From: an uncultured Bacteroidales bacterium
Lineage (GTDB): Bacteria; Bacteroidota; Bacteroidia; Bacteroidales; Paludibacteraceae
Direction of reading: 5' to 3'
NCBI GenBank assembly: GCA_937911235.1
Contig: CALDPN010000031.1
Location: 1 to 24,079, forward strand
Length of the DNA stretch: 24,079 bases
A program made the translations under genes and the position numbers. Positions within the stretch are counted from its first letter, which is position 1. Each line of letters begins with the position of its first letter. This document shows, in pieces, positions 1-7,980 of the stretch. Below the pieces are notes generated by a model. It saw only the letters and a list, made by a program, of their open reading frames with translations, made no database searches and was not told where the DNA came from.

Positions 1-78
1 CGCATCTCCCTTTGCGCCACCGAACAAAAATTAGCCGAAGCATTAGAGAGAATAAAACTCCTAACTCCTAACTCCTAA
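1..78 (+). CDS. C-terminal fragment of a probable class I/II aminotransferase (partial at window edge)
   Basis: Frame 1 is open from the window edge to TAA at 76-78 and encodes RISLCATEQKLAEALERI followed by KLLTPNS. The first part resembles the C-terminal end of PLP-dependent aspartate/aromatic aminotransferases of Bacteroidota (from memory of the family). An aminotransferase would fit just upstream of DAHP synthase-chorismate mutase and prephenate dehydrogenase, since it could transaminate phenylpyruvate or hydroxyphenylpyruvate. The last six codons and the stop are made of the (TCCTAAC)n heptamer repeat, so the final residues LLTPNS are probably repeat-derived. Only 25 codons are visible, so the family call is tentative. 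Confidence 0.5.
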   Translation, partial: RISLCATEQKLAEALERIKLLTPNS

Positions 79-93
79 TTCCTAACTTTTAAC
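59..93 (+). repeat. Heptamer tandem repeat (TCCTAAC)n, array 1, five degenerate units
   Basis: Units are TCCTAAC (59-65), TCCTAAC (66-72), TCCTAAT (73-79), TCCTAAC (80-86) and TTTTAAC (87-93). The array begins inside the upstream reading frame and provides its stop codon at 76-78. The decay of later units suggests an older array than the one at 10561. Confidence 0.9.
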
Positions 94-128
94 TAAATCA
101 AAATAAAATATAAATAATATAGTATCTT

Positions 129-1190
129 ATGAAAGACTTACAACCAATTTTGCTACCAGGCATGAGTGCCGACCGCCCACTAATTATAGCGGGTCCTTGT
201 AGCGCAGAAACAGAAGAACAAGTAATGAACACCGCCATTGCTCTATCTAAAAACGGTGTGCCAGTGTTCCGTGCAGGTATTTGGAAACCACGTACCAAAC
301 CAGGTGGTTTTGAGGGGGTAGGAGCAGAAGGTCTTCCTTGGCTTCAACGTGTAAAAGCAGAAACAGGTATGTTTGTAGGCACAGAAGTGGCTACTGCAAA
401 ACACATTGAAGAAGCCCTAAAACACGGCATCGACATTCTTTGGATTGGTGCACGCACCTCTGCAAACCCATTTGCAATGCAAGAAATTGCAGATGCCCTA
501 CAAGGTGTAGATATTCCAGTACTTGTGAAAAATCCAGTAAATCCAGACATCGAACTTTGGATTGGTGCTATGGAACGCCTATACAACGCAGGCATCCGTA
601 AACTAGGCGCTATCCACCGTGGTTTCAGCACATACGACAAAAAAATCTATCGTAACCTACCACAATGGAATATTCCTATTGAACTTCGTCGTCGCTATCC
701 AAACCTTCCTATCATTTGCGACCCTTCTCACATCGGTGGCAAACGCGAACTTATTGCTCCACTATGTCAACAAGCAATGGACCTTGGTTTCGACGGTCTT
801 ATGATAGAATCTCACTGCAATCCAGACAAAGCATGGAGTGACGCTGCGCAACAACTTACTCCAGACATCCTAGACTATGTAATAGACACACTAATCATTC
901 GTGATATGAAAAAAGAAACCGAAAGTCTAAGTACCCTACGTAAACAAATCGATACCACCGACCACGAATTGTTAGAACTTCTAGCAAAACGTATGCGCAT
1001 CTCTCGTGAAATCGGTCAGTACAAAAAAGAACACAATATCCAAGTGCTTCAAACCGGTCGTTACGACGAAATTATGCAAAAACGCATCATCATGGGTGAA
1101 CGCCTAGGTATGTCTGCCGATTTCATTCGTAAGTATCTTGAGGCTGTTCACGAAGAATCTGTAAGACAACAAATGGAGATCATAAAGTAA
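129..1190 (+). CDS. Bifunctional DAHP synthase / chorismate mutase
   Basis: The 353-aa protein joins the first shikimate-pathway step (phosphoenolpyruvate + erythrose 4-phosphate to DAHP) to chorismate mutase (chorismate to prephenate). Residues 1 to about 255 form the DAHP synthase barrel, with IIAGPCSAET (C24), GIWKPRTKPGGFEG, VKNPVNPD, GAIHRGFSTYD, CDPSHIGGKR (H201) and MIESHCNPD (E227). Residues about 265-350 are an AroQ-type helical mutase beginning STLRKQIDTTDHELLELLAKR. This fusion is typical of Bacteroidota; the Prevotella nigrescens enzyme is reported to be feedback-inhibited by prephenate through its mutase domain. No promoter motif is visible between the upstream stop and this ATG, so read-through from the aminotransferase gene is likely. 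It acts in the cytoplasm and feeds prephenate to the next gene. Confidence 0.95.
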   Translation: MKDLQPILLPGMSADRPLIIAGPCSAETEEQVMNTAIALSKNGVPVFRAGIWKPRTKPGGFEGVGAEGLPWLQRVKAETGMFVGTEVATAKHIEEALKHGIDILWIGARTSANPFAMQEIADALQGVDIPVLVKNPVNPDIELWIGAMERLYNAGIRKLGAIHRGFSTYDKKIYRNLPQWNIPIELRRRYPNLPIICDPSHIGGKRELIAPLCQQAMDLGFDGLMIESHCNPDKAWSDAAQQLTPDILDYVIDTLIIRDMKKETESLSTLRKQIDTTDHELLELLAKRMRISREIGQYKKEHNIQVLQTGRYDEIMQKRIIMGERLGMSADFIRKYLEAVHEESVRQQMEIIK

Positions 1191-1191
1191 T

Positions 1192-1212
1192 TCCTAACTC
1201 CTAACTCCTAAC
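1192..1212 (+). repeat. Heptamer tandem repeat (TCCTAAC)n, array 2, three perfect units
   Basis: Three perfect TCCTAAC units lie one base after the TAA stop of the DAHP synthase-chorismate mutase gene (1188-1190) and end four bases before the ATG of tyrA (1217). The array therefore fills the whole spacer and occupies the tyrA ribosome-binding region, with no Shine-Dalgarno sequence. Confidence 0.9.
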
Positions 1213-1216
1213 TAAT

Positions 1217-1990
1217 ATGAAAATATTAATCCTCGGTGCCGGAAAAATGGGCACATTTTTAACAGATGTGTTGTGTATGCAGCACGAAGTGGCATTGTTC
1301 GATGTCAATCCAAAGAACCTTCGCTTCGTGTTCAACACATATCGTATGACCACATACGAAGAAATTAGGGAGTTTGAGCCAGAACTCCTAATCAACTGTG
1401 TATCACTAAATCATACTATTGATGCGTTCAATGCAGTGCTTCCACACTTACCAAAATCTTGTATTATTTCAGATATTGCATCAGTAAAAACAGGGCTTCC
1501 AGAGTTTTATGCAAATTGTGGAATGCGCTATGTTTCTACTCACCCTATGTTTGGGCCTACATTTGCCAATCTCGAAGACCTTAGCACACAAAATGCTATT
1601 ATTATTTCAGAGTCAGACCACATGGGCAAAGTGTTCTTCAAAGACCTTTACAATAGCCTACACCTAAATATCTTTGAATACACATTCCTAGAGCACGACG
1701 AAACCATTGCTTATTCGCTTTCTATCCCGTTCGTTTCTACTATGGTGTTTGCTGCAGTAATGAAGCATCAAGATGCTCCAGGTACCACATTCAAGAAACA
1801 CATGGCTATTGCTCGTGGTTTGTTTTCAGAAGATGATTATCTGCTTACAGAAATTCTTTTCAACCCATTCACAGGCGGTCAAGTGGAGAATATTCGCAAA
1901 GAATTGAAGTATCTTTTAGAATTAGTAGAAACAAAAGACACCACAGCTTTGCAAAATTATCTTAAAAAACTAAGGAAAAATATTGAGTAA
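1217..1990 (+). CDS. tyrA: Prephenate dehydrogenase (TyrA)
   Basis: The 257-aa protein would oxidise and decarboxylate prephenate to 4-hydroxyphenylpyruvate with NAD(P)+, the tyrosine branch. The N-terminus carries the Rossmann nucleotide-binding motif ILGAGKMGTFLTDVL (about residues 4-18), and STHPMFGPTFANLE (about 107-120) is the conserved TyrA active-site segment with its histidine. No C-terminal ACT domain is present, so feedback control probably lies in the fused upstream enzyme. It starts 26 nt after the upstream stop, the spacer being filled by heptamer array 2, and is presumably in the same operon. A promoter for the next gene overlaps its last codons. Confidence 0.9.
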   Translation: MKILILGAGKMGTFLTDVLCMQHEVALFDVNPKNLRFVFNTYRMTTYEEIREFEPELLINCVSLNHTIDAFNAVLPHLPKSCIISDIASVKTGLPEFYANCGMRYVSTHPMFGPTFANLEDLSTQNAIIISESDHMGKVFFKDLYNSLHLNIFEYTFLEHDETIAYSLSIPFVSTMVFAAVMKHQDAPGTTFKKHMAIARGLFSEDDYLLTEILFNPFTGGQVENIRKELKYLLELVETKDTTALQNYLKKLRKNIE

Positions 1991-2013
1991 CTCCCCCAAA
2001 AATGCTATCTTTG
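1983..2013 (+). promoter_or_regulatory. Bacteroides-type promoter for the 91-aa lipoprotein gene
   Basis: The -33 element TTG (1983-1985) and -7 element TATCTTTG (2006-2013) are separated by 20 bases. The predicted start near 2019-2020 lies downstream of an alternative ATG at 2002, which supports ATG 2041 as the real start. The -33 element lies within the last codons of tyrA. Confidence 0.65.
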
Positions 2014-2040
2014 CAGTATAAACTTAAAAAAATGATGATT

Positions 2041-2316
2041 ATGAAAAAGATGTTTTCAATGCTATTTGCTGTAGTAGCTATGGCAATGGCCTTTGTTTCA
2101 TGTGAAAATCCAGAAGACCCAAATAAATACTGTTGGGAAGTTGAATATACTTATGTAGATATCAACGGATTGAGACAATACGAAGATATGGATTTAGTTA
2201 TGACTGTTGCTGAAAAACAAGAAATGGAAGAAATTGGTATAATCTCTATTTTAGGTATAGAACTAGGAGAAATAACCAAAATTACCAAACAAGGCAACGA
2301 AGAATGTAAATTATAA
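2041..2316 (+). CDS. Small putative lipoprotein, unknown function
   Basis: The predicted 91-aa protein opens with a hydrophobic signal (MKKMFSMLFAVVAMAMAFVSC) whose Cys21 sits in a lipobox FVSC, so it is probably lipidated and held in the inner or outer membrane. The 70-residue mature part is acidic (CENPEDP after the lipid site) with no motif I recognise. A longer reading starting at 2002 is unlikely because the promoter at 1983-2013 would place the transcript start downstream of that codon. The gene appears monocistronic, with its own promoter and a strong terminator at 2338-2376. Function is unknown. Confidence 0.75.
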   Translation: MKKMFSMLFAVVAMAMAFVSCENPEDPNKYCWEVEYTYVDINGLRQYEDMDLVMTVAEKQEMEEIGIISILGIELGEITKITKQGNEECKL

Positions 2317-2337
2317 TAAAAGTCCTTTATAGAAAGG

Positions 2338-2376
2338 AGCTCGACTATTCCCCAAAAATAGTCGAGCTTTATTTTT
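2338..2376. terminator. Rho-independent terminator between convergent genes
   Basis: AGCTCGACTATT (2338-2349) pairs perfectly with 2357-2368 around the loop CCCCAAA, followed by TTATTTTT. It is a good terminator for the plus-strand lipoprotein. The minus-strand CYTH stop codon (2369-2371) directly abuts the stem, but the U-tract on that strand is poor, so termination there is less certain. Confidence 0.9.
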
Positions 2377-2830
2377 GCCAATTTTTATAAGGCATCTTTG
2401 CTAGGTAAGCGTTATAATACCTTTTGTCTCCCGTTACTTCTTCCACAGCCCACTCTGGCTTTGTAACCTCCTCGTCTTCAGAACTTAATTCTATTTCTGC
2501 CATCACAAGTCCCTCATTTTCACCTTCAAACACATCCACTTCCCAAGTTTTACCATCCACTTCGGCGTAGTATCTAGTTTTTATTACAGGAGGATAAATT
2601 GCCAATTCCATCATTGCGTTAGCATCTTCCATAGGTATTTCATATTCAAATTCAGCCCTAGAAAAGCCTTCTGTTTTGCCTTTAATGGTCAAAAATGCTT
2701 TGTTGTCTGCTATTCTCACTCTCACAGTGGCGCCATCTTTTGCAAGATACGCTTGTTTCATCTTTTTGCAGCGCAGACCTTCGCTCACAAAACCACTAAC
2801 CAAAAATTTTCTTTCTATCTCTAAAAACAT
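2369..2830 (-). CDS. CYTH-domain protein (adenylate cyclase / thiamine triphosphatase-like)
   Basis: The 153-aa protein opens with MFLEIERKFL, the ExExK signature (E4, E6, K8) of the CYTH superfamily, a tunnel fold that binds triphosphate with divalent metal. Other family features are RVRIADNKAFLTIKG (basic strand lining the tunnel), RAEFEYEIP, KTRYYAEVDGKTWEVDVFEG and AEIELSSEDE. Bacterial members of this length are often inorganic tripolyphosphatases or class IV adenylate cyclases; the sequence alone does not decide which. It is a single cytoplasmic domain covering the normal family length, and it converges on the small lipoprotein gene. No clear promoter was found upstream. Confidence 0.88.
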   Translation of the reverse strand: MFLEIERKFLVSGFVSEGLRCKKMKQAYLAKDGATVRVRIADNKAFLTIKGKTEGFSRAEFEYEIPMEDANAMMELAIYPPVIKTRYYAEVDGKTWEVDVFEGENEGLVMAEIELSSEDEEVTKPEWAVEEVTGDKRYYNAYLAKMPYKNWQK

Positions 2831-2900
2831 AACTAAAATAATTTTATGCTAAAATATAAAAAAGTTGGCATTAACCATGCTACAAATACAGTTAATTTAT

Positions 2901-2908
2901 TAACTTTG
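2901..2908 (+). promoter_or_regulatory. Candidate -7 element for the acyltransferase-xerD operon
   Basis: TAACTTTG matches TAnnTTTG, 16 bases before ATG 2925. No good TTTG lies 19-21 bases upstream, so this is weaker than the other promoters, and the implied leader is only about 10 nt. Confidence 0.45.
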
Positions 2909-2924
2909 TAAAAAATGTTGTGAT

Positions 2925-4073
2925 ATGAAGTATCCAGAAAAATTTGATAGCATACGTTGCTATTCCAACGAAGAAGTACCTTATGTAATTTCTCAGATAG
3001 TAAATCGTCCAGAAGTTCTTAAGGTATTAAGTTATGTTTTAGGCCCAGACCACGCAGAGTATTTCTTAAGAACTCTTGCTCCAATTAATACAATCGACGA
3101 TTTCCAAAGAGAGGTAATTGTTACTATTCTAACGGCTATAGAACACAAGTCTTGTTCAGATGTGGTGCTTTTAGGTTCTGAAAAGATTAGCAAAGAAAAG
3201 GGCGCTTTGTTTATCACAAACCACAGAGATATAGTTCTAGACTCTGCGCTGCTTAATATGCACCTTTACTTCAAAGGTTTTCAAACTTCACAAATAGGCA
3301 TTGGCAACAACCTTCTTATTCAACCATGGATTGAACATGCTGTGCGCCTAAACAAAAGTTTTATTGTGCGTCGCAACGGCTCTATAAAGGAACAACTATT
3401 AATTTCTAAAAATCTTTCAGAATATATTCGCTACGTTATTTCTGAACGTAAATCTTCTGTTTGGCTAGCTCAAAGAGAGGGTCGTGCAAAAGACTCAAAC
3501 GACGTTACTCAACCTTCTATTATCAAAATGTTGAATATGAGTAGCAAGGCTTCTTTTGTGGAAAGCATAAACGAACTAAATATCACTCCAATAGCCATAA
3601 ACTACGAGTTTGATGCATGTGATTTCTTAAAAGCCAAAGAATTCCAACAAAAACGTGATATTCCAGATTTCAAGAAATCTCCAATGGACGACCTTATCAG
3701 TATGCAAACAGGTATGATGGCTCCAAAAGGTAGGGTTTCTTACAATGTTTGTGACCCTATTGTGGCTCCAGAAAGTTGGAACGAACTATCTAAAATAGAA
3801 CAAGTTCAAGCTCTTACAGCAGAAATAGACAAACGCATTCATTCAAATTATGTCCTTTATCCAAACAACTATGTGGCTGCAGATTTATTATACAATACCA
3901 ATAAATTCTCAGATAAATACACTCACAAGGATAAAGAAAGATTTGAGAAATATGTTGAGCAACAATTAAATAAGATTGAAATGCAAAACATAGATTATCC
4001 TTTCTTAAGACACATGATTTACACCATGTATGCAAATCCAGCATTAAACCAAGAAATAGCTTTAGGCAGATGA
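2925..4073 (+). CDS. PlsC-family glycerolipid acyltransferase
   Basis: The 382-aa protein has the hallmarks of the lysophosphatidate/glycerol acyltransferase family: ITNHRDIVLDS (H100, D102, D106; catalytic block I), SFIVRRNGS (about 146-153, block II) and WLAQREGRAKDSND (about 180-193, block III, glycerophosphate binding). A long C-terminal portion after residue 200 is typical of the larger Bacteroidota form. It probably adds an acyl group to a glycerol or lysophospholipid acceptor at the inner face of the membrane; the exact acceptor cannot be read from sequence. Its stop overlaps the xerD start in ATGA (4070-4073), so the two are translationally coupled. Confidence 0.85.
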   Translation: MKYPEKFDSIRCYSNEEVPYVISQIVNRPEVLKVLSYVLGPDHAEYFLRTLAPINTIDDFQREVIVTILTAIEHKSCSDVVLLGSEKISKEKGALFITNHRDIVLDSALLNMHLYFKGFQTSQIGIGNNLLIQPWIEHAVRLNKSFIVRRNGSIKEQLLISKNLSEYIRYVISERKSSVWLAQREGRAKDSNDVTQPSIIKMLNMSSKASFVESINELNITPIAINYEFDACDFLKAKEFQQKRDIPDFKKSPMDDLISMQTGMMAPKGRVSYNVCDPIVAPESWNELSKIEQVQALTAEIDKRIHSNYVLYPNNYVAADLLYNTNKFSDKYTHKDKERFEKYVEQQLNKIEMQNIDYPFLRHMIYTMYANPALNQEIALGR

Positions 4074-4960
4074 AAAAGGTTTTAGATGGTTATGGAGCGT
4101 ATCTACTTTTAGAAAGGTCACTTTCTGATAACACTCTAAAATCATATACTGCCGATGTTCAAAAGCTACTTACATACTTTTCTGATAAAAAAATAAACTA
4201 TAAGGAGGCTAAACTTCTAGATTTTCAGTCGTTTCTAGTATTTTTAAACGACCTTGGAATAGCCTCCACTTCACAAGCCAGAATTATCTCTGGAGTAAAG
4301 TCGTTTTACACATATTTGTTGTCGGAAGACATTATAAGCGACGACCCTACACAACTGCTCGAAATGCCTAAACTCTCTAGGTATTTGCCCACGGTACTTT
4401 CTTTACAAGAAATTGATATGCTCAAATCTGTTGTCGACCTATCAAAAGCCGATGGCGCGCGCAATAGGGCTATAATAGAGGTACTTTATAGTTGCGGGCT
4501 GCGTGTGTCGGAGCTTATCGACCTAAAACTTTCTAATATCTACGCAAAAGAGGGTTTTATTCAAGTCTTTGGCAAGGGTAGTAAACAACGTTTGGTGCCC
4601 ATTTCAGAAACTGCCCTTAAAGAAATTTCTATGTATATGCTTGATAGAAATTTATGGGATATAAAGCCAGGCGAAGAAGATTTCTTGTTTTTAAACCAGC
4701 GAGGTTCGCACCTTACACGTCAGGCAGTGTTTAATATAATAAAAAAATCTGCACTCGATGCTGGTATTAAAGCTGTGATTAGCCCTCACACATTGCGTCA
4801 CAGTTTTGCTACACATTTGCTCGAGGGTGGGGCAGACTTAAGGGTGATTCAAGAACTTCTAGGTCACGAAAGCATTCTTACCACAGAGATATACACTCAC
4901 ATAGATATGACATATCTTAGAGATACAATTTTATCTTATCATCCGAGAAATAAAAAGTAA
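4070..4960 (+). CDS. xerD: Tyrosine recombinase XerD
   Basis: The 296-aa protein has an N-terminal SAM-like DNA-binding domain (about 1-90) and a C-terminal tyrosine-recombinase catalytic domain. The full catalytic set is present: R145 (SCGLRVSEL), K169 (GKGSKQR), H240 and R243 (HTLRHSF), H266 (LLGHES) and Y275 (EIYTH). Length and motifs match the housekeeping XerD that works with XerC at dif to resolve chromosome dimers; no dif site was recognised in the window. Coupling to the acyltransferase by a 4-base overlap suggests co-transcription. It is the only site-specific recombinase in the window, which matters for the inverted repeats near 21.9 kb, but nothing links it to them. Confidence 0.92.
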   Translation: MKKVLDGYGAYLLLERSLSDNTLKSYTADVQKLLTYFSDKKINYKEAKLLDFQSFLVFLNDLGIASTSQARIISGVKSFYTYLLSEDIISDDPTQLLEMPKLSRYLPTVLSLQEIDMLKSVVDLSKADGARNRAIIEVLYSCGLRVSELIDLKLSNIYAKEGFIQVFGKGSKQRLVPISETALKEISMYMLDRNLWDIKPGEEDFLFLNQRGSHLTRQAVFNIIKKSALDAGIKAVISPHTLRHSFATHLLEGGADLRVIQELLGHESILTTEIYTHIDMTYLRDTILSYHPRNKK

Positions 4961-4991
4961 TAATAAATACATTTTTAAGAAAAATAATTTA

Positions 4992-4999
4992 TAATTTTG
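4992..4999 (+). promoter_or_regulatory. Candidate -7 element for pta-ackA
   Basis: TAATTTTG matches TAnnTTTG and lies 26 bases before the pta ATG. The -33 region has only a T-run (around 4972-4976), so the promoter is plausible but imperfect. Confidence 0.5.
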
Positions 5000-5025
5000 T
5001 ATCACAAAACAAAACAATTAGTGTT

Positions 5026-6018
5026 ATGGAATTTTTAGAAGGATTATTCGCCAGAGCTAAAGCCAATAAAAGACGTATTGTGCTTCCAGAATCATTGGAG
5101 TCACGTACTCTTCGTGCTGCTGACGTAATATTAAAAGAGGGATTGGCAGATATTATTCTGCTAGGTAATAAACAACAAATCAAGGATCAAGCTGCGGGTT
5201 TAGGTTTAGAGAATATTGATAAAGCAATATTCTTTGATGAGGCAACAGACCCTAACAGACAAAAATATGTGGACCTTTTATATGAGCTTCGCAAAAACAA
5301 AGGTATGACCCTAGAAGAAGCAGATAAAAAGATAAAAGACCCATTATATTTAGCATCGCTAATGGTAAAAAACGGCGACGCCGATGGTGAGGTGGCTGGT
5401 GCAATGAATGCAACAAGCAATGTGCTTCGTCCTGCTCTACAAATCATAAAAATGAAAAAAGGCATTAGCGTAGTGTCTGGTGCTTTCATTATGATTACTC
5501 CTACTAGATATGGCAACAACGGTGTGCTTCTATTTGCAGACTGTGCTGTTACTCCAAATCCAGATGCAAACCAACTTGCTCAAATCGCCGTTTCTACTGC
5601 AGATACAGCAAGAGTGCTAGTGCAAATGGAACCAAAAGTGGCTATGTTAAGCTTCTCTACCAAAGGTAGTGCAAAAAATGAGTCTCCAGACAAAGTAATT
5701 GAAGCAACTCGCATTGCAAAAGAAATGGAACCTAGCTTAATTATAGATGGTGAATTCCAAGCTGATGCTGCAATTGTGGCTTCTGTAGGTGCTCAAAAGG
5801 CTCCAGATAGCCCAATCAAAGGTGATGCAAATGTGCTTGTGTTCCCAACACTTGATGCAGGAAACATTGGCTACAAGCTTACTCAACGTTTCTCTGGTGG
5901 TGTGGCAATTGGTCCTATCCTACAAGGTATGGCATCTCCAGTAAACGACCTTTCTCGTGGTTGTACAGTAGAAGATATAGTAAAAATGGTAGTAATAACC
6001 GCAAATCAATCAATGTAA
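5026..6018 (+). CDS. pta: Phosphate acetyltransferase
   Basis: The 330-aa enzyme interconverts acetyl-CoA and acetyl phosphate. The length corresponds to the short single-domain PTA/PTB form, without the N-terminal DRTGG regulatory extension of enterobacterial Pta. Recognisable blocks include RIVLPESLESRTLRAADVIL near the N-terminus, DGEVAGAMNATSNVLRPALQ, NPDANQLAQIA, AMLSFSTKGSAKNE and GDANVLVFPTLDAGNIGYKL. It is followed after one base by ackA, the usual acetate-producing operon that yields ATP by substrate-level phosphorylation in fermenting Bacteroidales. An alternative phosphate butyryltransferase role is unlikely given the partner gene. Confidence 0.95.
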   Translation: MEFLEGLFARAKANKRRIVLPESLESRTLRAADVILKEGLADIILLGNKQQIKDQAAGLGLENIDKAIFFDEATDPNRQKYVDLLYELRKNKGMTLEEADKKIKDPLYLASLMVKNGDADGEVAGAMNATSNVLRPALQIIKMKKGISVVSGAFIMITPTRYGNNGVLLFADCAVTPNPDANQLAQIAVSTADTARVLVQMEPKVAMLSFSTKGSAKNESPDKVIEATRIAKEMEPSLIIDGEFQADAAIVASVGAQKAPDSPIKGDANVLVFPTLDAGNIGYKLTQRFSGGVAIGPILQGMASPVNDLSRGCTVEDIVKMVVITANQSM

Positions 6019-6019
6019 T

Positions 6020-7210
6020 ATGAAAATTTTAGTTTTAAACTGTGGTAGTTCATCAGTAAAATATAAGCTATTCGATATGGATAGCAATGCAGTATTAGCA
6101 CAAGGTGGTGTAGAAAAAGTGGGTTTGCAAGGTGCCTTCTTAAAATTAACATTGCCTTCAGGTGAAAAAGTTCAGTTAGACAAAGATATTCCAGAACATC
6201 AAACTGCTATTGAATTTATTCTTTCTACTCTTACAAGTGCAGAATATGGTGCTATCAAGAGCTTAGAAGAAATCAACGCAGTAGGTCACCGCGTGGTGCA
6301 TGGTGGTGAAAAATTCAACTCAAGTGTATTAATTACCGACGATGTAATTAAAGCAATTGAAGATTGCTGCGATATGGCTCCACTTCACAACCCTGCAAAC
6401 TTAAAAGGTATTAATACTATTTCAAATATATTACCTTCTGTGCCACAAGTAGCAGTATTCGACACTGCATTCCACCAAACAATGCCTGCAAAAGCATTTA
6501 TGTATGGCACTCCATACGAAGCATACGAAAAATATGGCGTTCGTCGTTATGGTTTCCACGGAACAAGTCACAGATATGTATCTCAAAGAGTGTGTGAGTT
6601 CTTAAAATTGCCTATTGAAGGAACTAAAATTATTACATGTCACGTTGGCAACGGTGGCTCTATCACTGCTATCAAAGACGGTAAGTCAATCGACACCTCT
6701 ATGGGCTTCACTCCACTAGAAGGTCTGCTTATGGGTACTCGCTGTGGTGATATCGACGCAGGTGCAGTTACCTACCTAATGGAAAAAGAAGGTCTAGATA
6801 CCAAAGGTATTTCAGATTATCTAAACAAAAAATCTGGTGTAGCAGGCGTGTCTGGTCTTTCATCTGATATGCGCGATATTGAAGCTGCAGATAAAGCAGG
6901 TGTGCCAGGAGCAGTGCTTGCTATGTCTATGTACACCTATAAAATTAAAAAATATATCGGTGCATACACAGCTGCATTAGGCGGAGTGGATGTAATCGTG
7001 TTCACAGGTGGTGTAGGTGAAAACCAAACAGGTCTAAGAGGCGATGTTTGTAAAGAACTTGCATATATGGGCATCGAACTAGACGAAGAAGCAAACAAAG
7101 TGAGAGGAGAAGAAAGAGTAGTTACTACTGAAAACTCAAAAATTAAAGTAGTAGTTATTCCTACCGACGAAGAATTTATGATTGCTTCAGACACAATGAA
7201 TCTTATTTAA
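6020..7210 (+). CDS. ackA: Acetate kinase
   Basis: The 396-aa protein is full length for AckA, which converts acetyl phosphate plus ADP to acetate plus ATP. It carries the ASKHA-fold signatures: VLNCGSSSVKYKLF at the N-terminus (N7), VGHRVVHGGEKF (substrate arginine), VFDTAFHQTMP (catalytic Asp), YGFHGTSHRYVS, HVGNGGSI, TRCGDIDAG and FTGGVGENQ near the C-terminus. It is separated from pta by one base. Its stop overlaps the next start in TAATG (7208-7212), so a three-gene operon is likely. Confidence 0.96.
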   Translation: MKILVLNCGSSSVKYKLFDMDSNAVLAQGGVEKVGLQGAFLKLTLPSGEKVQLDKDIPEHQTAIEFILSTLTSAEYGAIKSLEEINAVGHRVVHGGEKFNSSVLITDDVIKAIEDCCDMAPLHNPANLKGINTISNILPSVPQVAVFDTAFHQTMPAKAFMYGTPYEAYEKYGVRRYGFHGTSHRYVSQRVCEFLKLPIEGTKIITCHVGNGGSITAIKDGKSIDTSMGFTPLEGLLMGTRCGDIDAGAVTYLMEKEGLDTKGISDYLNKKSGVAGVSGLSSDMRDIEAADKAGVPGAVLAMSMYTYKIKKYIGAYTAALGGVDVIVFTGGVGENQTGLRGDVCKELAYMGIELDEEANKVRGEERVVTTENSKIKVVVIPTDEEFMIASDTMNLI

Positions 7211-7818
7211 TGAATAGAATAGCTCAGATATTATCTATTTTATTTCATCCTCTATTAGTTCCAATCTATGCACTGTTGCAAGTAAACTATTTGCCGTTTT
7301 TTTATCCAGCGGCAGACACCTTGCGACATGTGCTAGTATTTGGAAGTATGTTCACTCTTGTTGTGCCACCTATTATATGGTATATATTACTATATAAATT
7401 AAAAGTAATAGACTCTCTAAAGGCAACAACAAGAAAAGAACGTATCTGGCCATATCTTTTTACAATCCTTTCCTATATTTTAGTAAGTATTATCTGCTAT
7501 TTTCTAGCAGTTGACTATGGTTTTGTCCAGTTGTGGCAGGGTGCAACCTTGGCTTTGGTGCTGGTTTTTCTAGTAAATTTCTTCTGGAAAATAAGCGCAC
7601 ACGCCACTGGAATGGGTTCTTGGACAGGAATGTTGATATTTTTATCAATTTATAATGATTATTCTTTGCTGTTTCAAATAATTGTTGTAATTTTGTCGAG
7701 CGGTTTGATAGGCTGGTCAAGATTAAAACTTGAGGCTCACACACCACAACAAGTGTTCTTTGGGTATCTTTTAGGTCTAATTTGTGTAGGAATTCTACCT
7801 TTTTTAATTTTTTTATAA
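7210..7818 (+). CDS. PAP2-like integral membrane protein
   Basis: The 202-aa protein is almost entirely hydrophobic, with about five or six membrane helices. It carries a diverged phosphatidic-acid-phosphatase type 2 pattern: KATTRKERIWPY in place of the usual K-x6-RP, KISAHATGMG where PSGH is expected, and SRLKLEAHTPQQVFFG resembling SR-x5-H-x3-D but with Gln in place of the final Asp. I infer a membrane PAP2 relative of uncertain catalytic competence. Translation is coupled to ackA by a 1-base overlap, though no metabolic link to acetate metabolism is evident. Confidence 0.7.
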   Translation: MNRIAQILSILFHPLLVPIYALLQVNYLPFFYPAADTLRHVLVFGSMFTLVVPPIIWYILLYKLKVIDSLKATTRKERIWPYLFTILSYILVSIICYFLAVDYGFVQLWQGATLALVLVFLVNFFWKISAHATGMGSWTGMLIFLSIYNDYSLLFQIIVVILSSGLIGWSRLKLEAHTPQQVFFGYLLGLICVGILPFLIFL

Positions 7819-7834
7819 AAAAAGTTCAAAAAAA

Positions 7835-7866
7835 TTTGGTGGTTTCAAAAAAAGTTCCTACTTTTG
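7835..7866 (+). promoter_or_regulatory. Promoter for tRNA-Glu and rpsT
   Basis: TTTG (7835-7838), a 20-base spacer and TACTTTTG (7859-7866) form a complete Bacteroides-type promoter. The predicted start near 7872 is about 12 bases before the tRNA 5' end. Confidence 0.75.
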
Positions 7867-7883
7867 CAATCACAAAATCCGAC

Positions 7884-7955
7884 GGCCCATTCGTCTATCG
7901 GTTAGGACGCAAGATTTTCATTCTTGAAAGAGCGGTTCGATTCCGCTATGGGCTA
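7884..7955 (+). tRNA. tRNA-Glu (anticodon TTC)
   Basis: The acceptor arms GGCCCAT (7884-7890) and ATGGGCT (7948-7954) pair with one G-T wobble at the end. The anticodon stem CAAGA/TCTTG encloses loop TTTTCAT, with anticodon TTC at 7917-7919. The T arm is AGCGG-TTCGATT-CCGCT and the discriminator is A at 7955. CCA is not encoded. The rpsT start is 25 bases downstream, so the tRNA and rpsT are probably cut from one transcript. Confidence 0.96.
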
Positions 7956-7980
7956 CTAAGAAATTAAAAAAAATACAAAG

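Noticed and set aside
344..640. 98-codon minus-strand frame opposite the DAHP synthase gene
   Set aside because: It is an antisense shadow of a strongly conserved coding region with no promoter or recognisable product.
2002..2040. Upstream ATG at 2002 as the start of the small lipoprotein
   Set aside because: It overlaps the -7 element at 2006-2013, and the signal peptide only makes sense from ATG 2041.
4070..4960. XerD as the dedicated invertase for the segment at 21.9 kb
   Set aside because: It has the length, motifs and operon context of housekeeping XerD and is 17 kb away. Invertases often sit beside their target or act as unlinked global factors; nothing here links this one.
7782..7967. 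61-codon plus-strand frame over the tRNA-Glu region
   Set aside because: It overlaps the end of the PAP2-like gene, the promoter and the whole tRNA; it is chance coding.
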